The position numbers were made by a program, and so were the translations under genes. The notes beneath the pieces are model-generated. The model was not told the DNA's origin and ran no database searches. It saw only the letters and a list, made by a program, of their open reading frames with translations. Positions 44,575-53,534 of a stretch of 64,000 bases of DNA are shown here, piece by piece (the stretch's first letter is position 1; each line of letters starts with the position of its first letter). The stretch comes from Croceimicrobium sp965228705. GTDB lineage: Bacteria > Bacteroidota > Bacteroidia > Flavobacteriales > Schleiferiaceae. The DNA is taken from contig NZ_OZ245832.1 of NCBI RefSeq assembly GCF_965228705.1, positions 2,232,001-2,296,000 on the forward strand. The letters are read 5' to 3'.

Positions 44575-45827
44575 AAAAGTCTATCTTATTCAGCATATTG
44601 ATTTCAGCGCTGGCCCTGGTTTCTTGCGAAGATTACCTGGGTAAAAAAACCGATCTCGATTTTATCGATGTACCGCCAGACAATAGCGTTCGCGAAATTG
44701 CCTACGTACCCATCCTTCCTATACTTAGCGATTTTGATCGCCCCAGCGATGTATGCGCCGGTTTCGACGGTTTGATCTATGTAGTAGATGAAGGTAGCGA
44801 AGAGGTAGTAGCCATGGACGAGTCTGGTCGTATCCTCGGTCGTAAATCTGTTCCAGGGGCTCGCAGTGTAATTCAAGATCGTCGTTTTGACCTATTGGTT
44901 ATTGGAACTTCAGACTCCCTTTACAATTCGGGTAATGGCGATACCTTATTGACTTTCTCTACCATCTACCGCTTACGCATGGTTGGAACCGGTGGCTATG
45001 CAATTAGCAATGCGCAGATCGTAAATAAGATCGTACATCCTTTTTACTATACTCAAAGTAATCCGGTGCGTCGTACCAATGATTTTGTGCGTTTCAATCA
45101 TATCGGCATTATCGGCAATAGCCAGGACCCAAATCGTAATAACCAATTTTACGTAAGTCGCCAATATGTGCGTAATCCCGATCCGGATCCCAATAATCCT
45201 GAGTTAAGCAGCGGCCCACTTGGTCCTAATGATGCGGTCCTGTATTTCAGCAATGAAGATGTTTTGATTTCACCTATTTCCGTTCAAACGGCATCGGGTT
45301 TTTTCAACGACTTTTTTGAGCATCCATCGGGCATCACTACCCTTACTCAACCCCCTCAGTTTGGGGCGCAAACCAGCAGTGATTTCCTTTACACCTCTTT
45401 GGAAGAAGACAATGCCTTAAAGGTGCAATACATCGAATTTGCTGAAACTGAATTTGGAGCCGAGTACCGGCCGCGCATTTTAGCATCAGGGGATACCAGT
45501 CAGGCGGATGGCTTTATCAATTCGCCCAATAAATTTCGCCAACCTACCGACATCACCTATGCGGGTGACGGAACCCAATACCTCTTTGTGGTAGATCGCG
45601 AAACCGACTCCTTATATCAATTCTCCTTTACTGGGTTTGAAGGGGTTCGTCCACCAGCGGCAGCCGGAGTAGATCGCTTTGTAAAAACCAGCTTTGGCGG
45701 AAGCGGTGCCGGACTGATGCAATTTAATGATCCGGTGGCGGTCGCTTATTACAATCAAATCGTATATGTGGCGGATGCCGGCAATGGTCGGATCATGCGC
45801 TATAAGCTTACTTTGGATTTCGATTAA
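44571..45827 (+). CDS. Lipoprotein with NHL-like beta-propeller
   Basis: A 418-residue protein with a lipoprotein signal peptide (SALALVSC, Cys19). Repeats such as RPSDVCAGFDGLIYVVDEGSEEVVAMDESG, QPTDITYAGDGTQYLFVVD and NDPVAVAYYNQIVYVADAGNGRIMRYK mark blades of an NHL-type propeller. Only about three blades are clear, the rest diverged. It is the last gene of the surface operon, overlapping the PorV-like gene by 4 bp. It is likely to be anchored in the outer membrane, facing either side; binding partners are unknown. Confidence 0.72.
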   Translation: MKKSILFSILISALALVSCEDYLGKKTDLDFIDVPPDNSVREIAYVPILPILSDFDRPSDVCAGFDGLIYVVDEGSEEVVAMDESGRILGRKSVPGARSVIQDRRFDLLVIGTSDSLYNSGNGDTLLTFSTIYRLRMVGTGGYAISNAQIVNKIVHPFYYTQSNPVRRTNDFVRFNHIGIIGNSQDPNRNNQFYVSRQYVRNPDPDPNNPELSSGPLGPNDAVLYFSNEDVLISPISVQTASGFFNDFFEHPSGITTLTQPPQFGAQTSSDFLYTSLEEDNALKVQYIEFAETEFGAEYRPRILASGDTSQADGFINSPNKFRQPTDITYAGDGTQYLFVVDRETDSLYQFSFTGFEGVRPPAAAGVDRFVKTSFGGSGAGLMQFNDPVAVAYYNQIVYVADAGNGRIMRYKLTLDFD

Positions 45828-45900
45828 TCAATGAAGGGCACCTTCACTCAATAAGTCGCAGGTAGCACTAAGCACCTTGGGCAGATTGAGAGGAAAAAAC

Positions 45901-45908
45901 TACATTTG
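45901..45908 (+). promoter_or_regulatory. -7 promoter element of the small T9SS type B protein
   Basis: TACATTTG matches TAnnTTTG. A TTG at 45877-45879 is a -33 candidate with a 21 nt spacer. The ATG at 45919 is 10 nt downstream, giving a very short leader. The element lies downstream of an in-frame ATG at 45877, which argues against that earlier start. Confidence 0.55.
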
Positions 45909-45918
45909 GGAAATTAGT

Positions 45919-46335
45919 ATGCGGAAATATCTCTACATAGCAGTACTCTTCTTGGGCTTCGGCCTTGGATCAGCATGGGCCCAATCTCCTCACGGAAACG
46001 GATCCACTGCCTCCAATTCTGCTTTGTGCCCCCTGTACATTCCCAATGCTTTTACCCCTAATGGCGATAATATCAACGATCGCTTTGAACTTCGCATCAG
46101 TGAAAACTGCGAATTGGTAAAATTCTCCCTTCAGGTTTTTGACCGCTGGGGACGTTTGGTTTACCAAAGCAATACCATTGATGCCGAAAAAGCCTGGGAC
46201 GGAAGATTCGAAAATCAAGATTTGCAACAAGGTGTTTACCTCTTTAAGCTTAGCGCTGAAATGGTAAATTACAACAATCGCAAAGCGGATCCCGTTAAGT
46301 ACAACAAACAGGGTTCGGTGGTACTTATTCGCTAA
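45919..46335 (+). CDS. Small T9SS type B sorting-domain protein with almost no cargo
   Basis: A 138-residue protein. Residues 1-22 are a signal peptide (ending GSAWAQS); about 12 residues later the gliding motility-associated C-terminal domain begins (CPLYIPNAFTPNGDNINDRF) and runs to the end (VFDRWGRLVYQS, WDGRF, GVYLFKL). That is the whole type B sorting domain with nearly nothing attached. Such domains normally form the tail of large adhesins such as SprB. Possible roles are a small surface component or a remnant; neither can be decided here. The next gene follows after 2 bp. Confidence 0.8.
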   Translation: MRKYLYIAVLFLGFGLGSAWAQSPHGNGSTASNSALCPLYIPNAFTPNGDNINDRFELRISENCELVKFSLQVFDRWGRLVYQSNTIDAEKAWDGRFENQDLQQGVYLFKLSAEMVNYNNRKADPVKYNKQGSVVLIR

Positions 46336-46337
46336 TT

Positions 46338-46727
46338 ATGCGCATACTTCTTCTATTGATTCTTATTCCCTTTTTAAGTCTGGCTCAAAAGCAAAAACTT
46401 AATATTAAGGTTGAAGGCTTGGAGCGAATTGAAGGGAAAATTATGCTTAGGCTAAAAAATGCCCAAGGTGAGATCATTCTTAAATACAGTCAAAAGGTTG
46501 ACGAAATTCCCGAGCTCATCCAATTGGATTTAGCACCTGGCACCTATGCCATTGCCTGTTTTCACGATGCCAATGATAATGATAAGATAGATCGCAATTT
46601 TGCGGGTATCCCCACCGAGGTTTATGCCTTTAGCAATAATGCTCGGGGCACTTTTGGCCCGCCCGATTTAGCAGATCAACTCTTTGAATTTAAAAACGCC
46701 CAAACCATAAGTCTACGTTTGGAATGA
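46338..46727 (+). CDS. DUF2141 family secreted protein
   Basis: A 129-residue protein with a signal peptide (cleavage near SLAQK). The mature part matches DUF2141: a KVEGLERIEGKIMLRL start, an APGTYAIACFHDANDNDKID segment and an IPTEVYAFSNNARGTFGPP end. The family is secreted, about 130 residues long and of unknown function. It lies 2 bp after the type B protein and overlaps the following gene by 4 bp. Confidence 0.88.
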   Translation: MRILLLLILIPFLSLAQKQKLNIKVEGLERIEGKIMLRLKNAQGEIILKYSQKVDEIPELIQLDLAPGTYAIACFHDANDNDKIDRNFAGIPTEVYAFSNNARGTFGPPDLADQLFEFKNAQTISLRLE

Positions 46728-47491
46728 AGTATTTAGTCCCCTTGCTTTTCCTTCTTTGCTTCAGTGCGAAAGCACAGGAAAAGTTGCGAGGTGATTATCT
46801 ATGGTTTGCGCTCGGCGGCAGCCTCGATCAGTTTAAAGACGATTATATCTCCCCAAATACCTATCGAGGTTTATCTGGAAATGTAGCTTTAGGCTGGCAT
46901 ACCTATAAGGGCCACTGGATGAATAATCTAGACATTAGCGGACTTGGAGGATGGCAAAATCCAGCCGCCTATCCCGATCAAAATAGCCGCACCACCAGCC
47001 TGGGTTTTCGAGGCCATTACAGTCTGCGTTATCGAGTGCATGAAAAAGGGAAGCATCAATTTCTAGCGGGCCTTTATAGTCAAAATATATTCATCCTCAG
47101 AACCCACAATCAGTATAATAACAGCGCCCAAAGCTTTAGTGGATTCTTTGGATATGGCCCGAGTATCGCCTATACCTATAGCAGAACCACAAGAATTTTT
47201 GGTCGCAGTTGGCATTGGTCCTGGCAAAGCGAATGGAATATTCCCTTTGGCACCTATATCCTTAGACCTAATTACATTCGACAATACAGTGGTGGCGAGA
47301 TCGCTGATCGCGGACATCATTTTTGGGGCGATACCTGGCAGACTGATTTTCGCCATAGCCTGATTTGGCATCGCAGCAATGGCAATCAAATTCGTTTGAT
47401 GTACCAGTGGGAGTACTTCCAAACTGAGCGTTTCAACCCTTCCTACAATGGAGGGCATTTACTAAGCCTGCAAGTTTTTTATAAGCTATGA
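46724..47491 (+). CDS. Putative outer-membrane beta-barrel protein, unknown
   Basis: A 255-residue protein with a signal peptide (cleavage near SAKAQE). It has many aromatic and Gly residues in alternating strands (LSGNVALGWHTYKGHW, RTTSLGFRGHYSLRYR, WHWSWQSEWNIPFGTY) and ends LLSLQVFYKL, with the aromatic/hydrophobic last strand of a barrel. No family is recognised. It overlaps DUF2141 upstream and the S41 protease downstream by 4 bp each, so the three are translationally coupled. Confidence 0.65.
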   Translation: MKYLVPLLFLLCFSAKAQEKLRGDYLWFALGGSLDQFKDDYISPNTYRGLSGNVALGWHTYKGHWMNNLDISGLGGWQNPAAYPDQNSRTTSLGFRGHYSLRYRVHEKGKHQFLAGLYSQNIFILRTHNQYNNSAQSFSGFFGYGPSIAYTYSRTTRIFGRSWHWSWQSEWNIPFGTYILRPNYIRQYSGGEIADRGHHFWGDTWQTDFRHSLIWHRSNGNQIRLMYQWEYFQTERFNPSYNGGHLLSLQVFYKL

Positions 47492-48489
47492 GAAAGTGGT
47501 TCCTACCTATCGTCCTGCTGTTCTTGCTTAGTTCCTGTGAACGCAGCTTAATGCCCGAAGATCCTGGCTCCTCCCCGCAAGCAAATTTTGAAAGCTTGGT
47601 TGAGACAGTAGGAAACAAATACAGTTTCTTCCAAATTAAGAACATCAATTGGGAACAAATTAGCGCTGTTCAAAGAGCTCGTGTGCACTCGAACATGAGC
47701 GATGAAGAACTCTTTGAGGTGCTGGATACCTTGCTCTATCAATTACGAGATGGCCATGTCAATTTAGTGGCACCCTTCGATTTAAATCGCAATTGGTCCT
47801 GGTACCTAAACTCACCTGATAATTTTGATGAGCAAATATTGGAACGCCAATACTTAGGCTCGGATTACCGTATCATGAATGGCTTTCGCTATCGCTATTT
47901 GCGCGATAGTATAGGCTACATCCACTACAGTAGCTTTAGCTCTGGTTTTAGCGAAAGGCAAATGGATTTGCTATTTAAATACTTCGCTGAAGCTAAAGGC
48001 CTAATTCTGGACTTACGAAATAATGGAGGAGGTAGCCTCAATAACACCTACCGTTTGGCCTCTCGCTTCCTTACTAAAAGCACCACCGTCTTAATCAGCG
48101 ATGAAAAAACCGGTGCCGGTGCTAATGAATTTGGAAACGCCGTTTCTATTGGCTTAAGCCCGATCGGAAATTACCACTATACCAAGCCCGTGATGTTGCT
48201 TACCAATCGACGTTGCTATTCGGCTACCAACACCTTTACCGCTATTAGCAAATCCATCCCGCATTTTTACCATATGGGTGACACCACAGGAGGAGGTGGA
48301 GGCATACCCATTGATTTTGAACTCCCTAATGGCTGGCGTTATCGTTTCTCGGCCACTCGTAGTTTTACCCCTGATGGCTTTAATATCGAAATGGGGCTTC
48401 CGCCGGATAGCGCTTTTAACCTCGATCCACTCTTGTTACAACAGGGCTATGACGCCTATATTGAAGAAGCCCTAAAGCGCCTCGACTAA
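47488..48489 (+). CDS. S41 family peptidase lipoprotein
   Basis: A 333-residue protein with a lipoprotein signal peptide (FLLSSC, Cys17). The N-terminal region is a helical cap; the core shows the S41 sequence GLILDLRNNGGGSLNNT and a later RRCYSATNTFT, in which the Ser is the expected nucleophile. IPIDFELPNGW and GLPPDSAF near the end are usual for this C-terminal-processing-protease-like branch. The PDZ domain of classical CtpA is not obvious. It is anchored at the envelope; its substrate is unknown. It overlaps the convergent gamma-carbonic-anhydrase-like gene by 4 bp. Confidence 0.85.
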   Translation: MRKWFLPIVLLFLLSSCERSLMPEDPGSSPQANFESLVETVGNKYSFFQIKNINWEQISAVQRARVHSNMSDEELFEVLDTLLYQLRDGHVNLVAPFDLNRNWSWYLNSPDNFDEQILERQYLGSDYRIMNGFRYRYLRDSIGYIHYSSFSSGFSERQMDLLFKYFAEAKGLILDLRNNGGGSLNNTYRLASRFLTKSTTVLISDEKTGAGANEFGNAVSIGLSPIGNYHYTKPVMLLTNRRCYSATNTFTAISKSIPHFYHMGDTTGGGGGIPIDFELPNGWRYRFSATRSFTPDGFNIEMGLPPDSAFNLDPLLLQQGYDAYIEEALKRLD

Positions 48490-49010
48490 GCTTCCGGATC
48501 CTCAATCCAGGAGCTGTACATAATGTAATTATTGGCGATACGATTGATCTCTCCGGAAATTAGCTCTGGAGTAACATCCTTTACTTTCTTGGCTGGTACC
48601 CCGGCGAAAATACTGCCACTGGGAATATGGGTTCCCTCCAAAACTACGGCGCCAGCGGCTACAATACTATTGCTTTCCACTACGCAAGCATCCATTACAA
48701 TGGCGCCCATGCCAATCAAAACATTATCATGAATCGTGCAACCATGTACAATGGCATTATGGCCAATGGAAACATTATTACCGATTACTAATGGATGTTT
48801 CTGATAGGTACAATGTAAGGTAGCATTATCCTGCACATTTACCTTATCCCCCATTTTTATATAATGCACATCGCCACGTGCTACGCTGTTAAACCAAAAG
48901 CTACATTGTTTCCCACATTGAATATCTCCTATTAAGGTGGCATTATCCGCCACAAAGCAATCTTCGCCCAATTGAGGCACCTTACCTTTTACTGCTTTAA
49001 TCAAAGCCAT
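48486..49010 (-). CDS. Gamma-carbonic-anhydrase-like hexapeptide-repeat protein
   Basis: A 174-residue left-handed beta-helix protein with repeated hexapeptides (IGDIQCG, VQDNATLH, VIGNNVSIGHNAIVHG, VLIGMGAIVMD). Three histidines in the expected places (VQDNATLH, IGHNAIVH) could bind zinc at subunit interfaces, as in gamma carbonic anhydrases and PaaY. Many members of this family have no measurable carbonic anhydrase activity, so the catalytic role is uncertain. It is a cytoplasmic trimer by analogy and a single minus-strand gene. Confidence 0.88.
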   Translation of the reverse strand: MALIKAVKGKVPQLGEDCFVADNATLIGDIQCGKQCSFWFNSVARGDVHYIKMGDKVNVQDNATLHCTYQKHPLVIGNNVSIGHNAIVHGCTIHDNVLIGMGAIVMDACVVESNSIVAAGAVVLEGTHIPSGSIFAGVPAKKVKDVTPELISGEINRIANNYIMYSSWIEDPEA

Positions 49011-49074
49011 ATTGATTCTCTTTATCTGCTCAAATTAAAGACAAATGAACGGCCCTCGGAAATTGAGCACCTGC

Positions 49075-49082
49075 TATCTTTG
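49075..49082 (+). promoter_or_regulatory. -7 promoter element of the NifU-like gene
   Basis: TATCTTTG matches TAnnTTTG and ends 15 nt before the ATG at 49098, giving a leader of about 10 nt. No clear -33 element is seen. Confidence 0.5.
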
Positions 49083-49097
49083 CAAAAAATTATTCCC

Positions 49098-49736
49098 ATG
49101 GATACGGCCAAAGTTCCCGTTAGCGTATATGCAGAAATGACCCCAAATCCCACCGTGCTTAAGTTTGTGGCAAACAAGCCTCTGGTTTCGGTAGATTCGG
49201 TAGAATTCCGCAATATCGAAGAAGCCCAGCCTTCGCCTTTGGCCACCAAGCTTTTTCACTTCCCCTTTGTGAAAGAGGTATTCATTAGCTCCAACTACGT
49301 TGCCATCAGCAAATACGACATTGTAGAATGGGATGAAGTTACTCTGGAGCTGCGCGAACTAATTCGCGACTTTTTAGCCGAAGGTGGTATTGTATTGAAT
49401 GAAGCTGCTTTAAAATCTAAGGAAGAAGAAGCCTCTGAGGAAACTCCTGAAGCTCAAAGCGGATACATCCATCCTGAAGAAAAAGCTAAAGAAGACTGGG
49501 ATGCTATCGACACCAAAATTGTTTCCTTACTGGAGGAATATGTAAAACCCGCCGTGGCTAATGACGGAGGAAACATCAAATTCCTAAACCACAAGGATGG
49601 CGTAGTGAGTGTATTGTTGCAAGGCGCCTGCAGTGGTTGCCCGAGTAGCACCGCTACCCTAAAGCAAGGCATTGAAGCCATGCTTCAAAACTTCTTACCC
49701 GGCCAAATCAAGGCGGTGCAAGCCGTTAATGGCTAG
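49098..49736 (+). CDS. NifU-like Fe-S cluster carrier (Nfu type)
   Basis: The ATG at 49098 gives a 212-residue protein beginning in the Nfu N-terminal domain (VYAEMTPNPTVLKFVAN); an in-frame ATG at 48972 lies inside the divergent gene and upstream of the -7 element. The Nfu N-domain covers about residues 8-100, an acidic linker follows, and the C-terminal NifU domain (about 130-210) has the cluster-binding CSGC in GACSGCPSS. It should carry Fe-S clusters to target enzymes. It is a single gene between the carbonic-anhydrase-like and desaturase genes. Confidence 0.93.
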   Translation: MDTAKVPVSVYAEMTPNPTVLKFVANKPLVSVDSVEFRNIEEAQPSPLATKLFHFPFVKEVFISSNYVAISKYDIVEWDEVTLELRELIRDFLAEGGIVLNEAALKSKEEEASEETPEAQSGYIHPEEKAKEDWDAIDTKIVSLLEEYVKPAVANDGGNIKFLNHKDGVVSVLLQGACSGCPSSTATLKQGIEAMLQNFLPGQIKAVQAVNG

Positions 49737-49768
49737 GAAATAAAATTCGGAATTTTAGTCAGAACCGA

Positions 49769-50884
49769 TTAGGCACTCAAGCTAGCATTGCCATACAGCT
49801 TTAAGCTGCGAAGGTGAGCGCGAATAGCTTGACCTAATGTTTGGTGCTCGTAATAAGGCAAATTGAATTCCTTGGCTGTCTTCTTTACAATTTCGCTTAA
49901 AGCAGGATAGTGAATATGACAGATATGCGGGAATAAGTGATGCTCAACCTGAAAGTTTAAGCCTCCCACAAACCAACCTACCAACTTATTGCTGCGGGCA
50001 AAATCGGAGGTAGTTTTCAATTGGTGAGCCAGGAACTCATCATCCATGGCTTTATCATCCTCAGGAATATGAGCCACCTGCACATGATCTACTACGTGCG
50101 CCAATTGGAATACAAAGCTCAATACAAAGCCGGCGATCAGGTGCATAATCACGAAGCCTAATACGGCAATATACCAGGGCACCGCCAAGAACACGATGGG
50201 CAGAACCAAGAACAAGCCGAAATAAAGAACCTTGGTGTAAATTAATTTAATCCACTCTTTGCGCAGAGCTTCATCACTCAATTTCGCCACACCTGACTTC
50301 TGGTAACGAATCAATTGAGAGAAATCCTTCATCACCACCCAATTAAGGGTTAACAAGCTATACAGTAAGGGTGCGTACCACACCTGATAGCGATGGCGCT
50401 TATGCAAGGGTTGATCTGGGTGTAAACGCAATAAACCATGCGTATCTAAATCATCATCCAAACCTTCGATATTGGTATAAGTATGGTGCAGAACATTGTG
50501 CTGCAATCTCCAGGTAGTAAGGTTACCCGAAATAAGGTAAATACTGGAAGCGATAAAATCGTTCACCTTTGGACTGCGATGATAGGCTCCGTGAGCAGCA
50601 TCATGCATAACCGACATACCTACACCAGACATACCAAATCCCATAATGGCAAAAAGCCCTAAAACGGCCCAGGGCCCGGGATTAAAAATGAATAAGGCCA
50701 GGAATGGAAGAAAATACATAGCTAGCATCGCTATGGTCTTCATGAACATCGCCGAATTGGCTTTGGGGTTTAAGGATTTCTCCTTAAAATATTGATTTAC
50801 TCTGCTTCTTAAAGTCTTGCTGAATGAAAGAGAATCTGCTTTTGGGAAACGTACTTTCTGCAGAGGGTAAGTGCTTTCGGGCAT
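49769..50884 (-). CDS. Membrane fatty acid desaturase (acyl-CoA or acyl-lipid type)
   Basis: Started at the ATG at 50884, giving 372 residues; an upstream ATG would extend 78 codons into the divergent pgi gene. Three histidine boxes bind the di-iron centre: HDAAH (residues 94-98), HNVLHH (about 129-134) and QVEHH in the C-terminal part. The QxxHH third box is typical of front-end or linoleoyl-type desaturases. Four hydrophobic helices in pairs flank the boxes. It inserts a double bond into membrane-lipid acyl chains, useful for cold adaptation; regiospecificity is not predictable here. Confidence 0.9.
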   Translation of the reverse strand: MPESTYPLQKVRFPKADSLSFSKTLRSRVNQYFKEKSLNPKANSAMFMKTIAMLAMYFLPFLALFIFNPGPWAVLGLFAIMGFGMSGVGMSVMHDAAHGAYHRSPKVNDFIASSIYLISGNLTTWRLQHNVLHHTYTNIEGLDDDLDTHGLLRLHPDQPLHKRHRYQVWYAPLLYSLLTLNWVVMKDFSQLIRYQKSGVAKLSDEALRKEWIKLIYTKVLYFGLFLVLPIVFLAVPWYIAVLGFVIMHLIAGFVLSFVFQLAHVVDHVQVAHIPEDDKAMDDEFLAHQLKTTSDFARSNKLVGWFVGGLNFQVEHHLFPHICHIHYPALSEIVKKTAKEFNLPYYEHQTLGQAIRAHLRSLKLYGNASLSA

Positions 50885-50954
50885 ACGAATATTTTCATGG
50901 CTAAAATAAGAAGGAAGATTAACTTCGCTAACTGAAATCTTAAGATTTAACAAG

Positions 50955-52610
50955 ATGTTGAAACGTATCGATCCCAGCCAAACTAAAGCTTGGACCCAGC
51001 TGGAAAGCAAAGCACGGGAAATGAGGGCAAAACACCTCAATGATCTCTTTGCCGAGGATCCGAATCGCTTCGAAAAAATGAAACGTGAGCACAAAGATTT
51101 GCTCTTCGATTTCTCCAAAAACTTAATTGATCAAGAAAGCTTTGCGCTTTTGGAAGCTCTTTTCGCCGAATGTGGAGTAAAAGAGGGCATTCAGTCCATG
51201 CTTAGCGGTGAAAAAATAAATGAAACTGAAGATCGAGCGGTGCTTCATACCGCCCTCCGTAATTTCAGTGATGAAGAGATTTTAGTGGATGGTCAATCCG
51301 TAAATGAAGATATCGAAAATGTGCTGGAGCAAATGCAGGACTTTTCGGATCTGATCATTTCCGGGAACTGGAAAGGTTATAGCGGAAAGACCATTAAGCA
51401 TATTGTAAATATCGGCATCGGCGGAAGCGACCTTGGCCCCCTTATGGTTTATGAGGCCTTGAAGCCTTATCACAATCATTTGCACTGCCACTATGTTTCC
51501 AATGTTGACGGTGCTCATATTAATGAGACCTTAAAAGACCTCGATCCAGAGCAGACTTTGTTCATTATTGCTAGTAAAACCTTTACTACGCAAGAGACCA
51601 TGACCAATGCTCGATCGGCACGCGAATGGTTCTTACGCAGCAATGCCTCCGAAAATGATATTGCCAAGCATTTTGTGGCCGTGTCTACCAACCGGGAGAA
51701 GGTAATTGACTTCGGGATTGACCCCACCAATATGTTTGTGTTTTGGGATTGGGTTGGCGGACGCTACTCGGTATGGAGTGCCATCGGGCTTAGCCTTGCA
51801 TGCGGACTAGGCTATAAAAACTTCGAAAAATTTTTACGCGGGGCACATAGTATGGATCGCCATCTGGCGGAAGCCGACTTTAAGGATAATATCCCCATGC
51901 AAATGGCCGCTTTGGGTATTTGGTATGTAAATTTCTTGGGGGCCGAAAGTGAGGCCATCATCCCTTACGATCAAAACATGCATCGCTTTGCCGCTTATTT
52001 CCAGCAAGGGAATATGGAAAGCAATGGTAAGTATATTGATCGCAATGGCGAGAAAGTGAGCTATGCTACGGGCCCCATAATTTGGGGGGAACCGGGAACT
52101 AACGGTCAGCATGCCTTTTTCCAATTAATGCATCAGGGCACTCGTTTTATTCCTGCTGACTTTATAGCTTTTGCTGAGAGTCATTATAATATGGGCGATC
52201 ACCACTTGAAGCTATTATCCAACTTCCTTGCCCAAACTGAAGCCTTAATGGTAGGTAAAACCCGAGCAGAAGTAGAGGCCGAAATGACAGCCAAGGGAAA
52301 CAGTGAAGAGGAAATTGCAAAGATTGCTCCTTATCGGGTGTTTGAAGGCAATCGTCCTACTACCTCTATATTAGGTCAGAAGTCGGACCCTGAAAGCCTC
52401 GGAGCACTGGTTGCTGCTTATGAGCATAAAATTTTTATACAAGGCATTGTTTGGAACATTTACTCCTTTGATCAATGGGGAGTTGAACTCGGAAAAGCCT
52501 TAGCCAACACCATCCTACCGCTGCTTTCAGAGGGGGGTGAAATTGACAAAGATGCTAGTACTAAAGGATTAATTACCTACATTAGAAACCGCAGAGGGAT
52601 AAAAGGATAA
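50955..52610 (+). CDS. pgi: Glucose-6-phosphate isomerase
   Basis: A 551-residue cytoplasmic glycolytic enzyme interconverting glucose 6-phosphate and fructose 6-phosphate. It contains the signatures DWVGGRYSVWSAIGLS and GIVWNIYSFDQWGVELGK and the nucleotide-like loop GIGGSDLGPLM. Length is that of the eukaryotic/E. coli-type Pgi. TAACTTCG at 50920-50927 is a possible -7 variant, 27 nt upstream of the ATG. The lipoprotein gene follows 7 bp after the stop. Confidence 0.97.
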   Translation: MLKRIDPSQTKAWTQLESKAREMRAKHLNDLFAEDPNRFEKMKREHKDLLFDFSKNLIDQESFALLEALFAECGVKEGIQSMLSGEKINETEDRAVLHTALRNFSDEEILVDGQSVNEDIENVLEQMQDFSDLIISGNWKGYSGKTIKHIVNIGIGGSDLGPLMVYEALKPYHNHLHCHYVSNVDGAHINETLKDLDPEQTLFIIASKTFTTQETMTNARSAREWFLRSNASENDIAKHFVAVSTNREKVIDFGIDPTNMFVFWDWVGGRYSVWSAIGLSLACGLGYKNFEKFLRGAHSMDRHLAEADFKDNIPMQMAALGIWYVNFLGAESEAIIPYDQNMHRFAAYFQQGNMESNGKYIDRNGEKVSYATGPIIWGEPGTNGQHAFFQLMHQGTRFIPADFIAFAESHYNMGDHHLKLLSNFLAQTEALMVGKTRAEVEAEMTAKGNSEEEIAKIAPYRVFEGNRPTTSILGQKSDPESLGALVAAYEHKIFIQGIVWNIYSFDQWGVELGKALANTILPLLSEGGEIDKDASTKGLITYIRNRRGIKG

Positions 52611-52617
52611 AATAAAG

Positions 52618-53490
52618 ATGAAAAAGTGGAGCTTTATCTTGCTTGCAGTCACAATACTGTCATCCTGCAATCAAGAAATTAAGGAAGAAAACGCCCGTTT
52701 AAAGGCTGAGTTAGATTCCATTCGTATGGAAAGTGTTGATCAAGATTCTACGATCAGCGATTTCATGACAACCTTCCAACAGGTTCAAGACAATTTAAGT
52801 AGTATTAGAGAACGCGAAGAATCGATTCGCGAAGTTTCGGAAGGGGGCCTCGAAAACGAAGGTTCAACCCGTGACAAACTGATCTCTGATATTGAAGCCA
52901 TCAACTCTTTAATCGAAAAGAATAAAGGAGCAATTGATGACTTACGTCGCAAATTGTCTTCCAGCCGTGGCGAAAACCGGAAGTACCTTAAAATGGTCGA
53001 AAACCTAAATCGTCAGATTGAGTTAAAGAACGAGCAGGTAGCCGAGTTGTATGGACAATTGGAACAAGCTAATTTCAAAGTATCTCAGCTGAGTTCAAAG
53101 GTTGGCTTACTTACCGAAACCGGCATGGCTCAGAAGAAAGTCATTGAACAGCAAGACTCCGAATTAAACACCGCCTACTATACCATGGGCACCTATGAAG
53201 AATTAAATGAAGCCGGTGTTGTGGATAAAGAAGGAGGATTTATTGGAATTGGACGTACTGAAACTCTGGCCAAAGACTTTAACACTTCATATTTTACTAA
53301 GATTGACATTCGAAACTCTACCGACCTCAGCTTTAATGGAGAGTATAAAAAAGTGGAGATTATCACAAACCACTCTACAGAATCCTACGTATATGAGGAG
53401 GACAATGAATTCAAAAAAGCGCTAAAGATTACGAATCCATTAGAGTTTTGGAAGAACTCCAAGTACTTGGTAATAATTTTGGATAAATAA
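52618..53490 (+). CDS. Coiled-coil lipoprotein, unknown
   Basis: A 290-residue protein with a lipoprotein signal peptide (LLAVTILSSC, Cys16). Most of the mature chain (about residues 20-175) is a heptad-patterned coiled coil with repeated Glu, Lys, Leu and Gln, and the last 100 residues form a globular end rich in strands (GGFIGIGRTETL). No named family is recognised. It could span or brace the envelope; that is inference. It follows pgi by 7 bp and probably shares its transcript. Confidence 0.6.
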   Translation: MKKWSFILLAVTILSSCNQEIKEENARLKAELDSIRMESVDQDSTISDFMTTFQQVQDNLSSIREREESIREVSEGGLENEGSTRDKLISDIEAINSLIEKNKGAIDDLRRKLSSSRGENRKYLKMVENLNRQIELKNEQVAELYGQLEQANFKVSQLSSKVGLLTETGMAQKKVIEQQDSELNTAYYTMGTYEELNEAGVVDKEGGFIGIGRTETLAKDFNTSYFTKIDIRNSTDLSFNGEYKKVEIITNHSTESYVYEEDNEFKKALKITNPLEFWKNSKYLVIILDK

Positions 53491-53534
53491 TCTTCTGCTC
53501 CTAATTCACCTCTTAAAGGAGCATCTATACTATT

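Noticed and set aside
45833..45850. Hairpin TGAAGG-GCA-CCTTCA after the NHL lipoprotein as a terminator
   Set aside because: The stem is short and no T tract follows, so there is no support for intrinsic termination.
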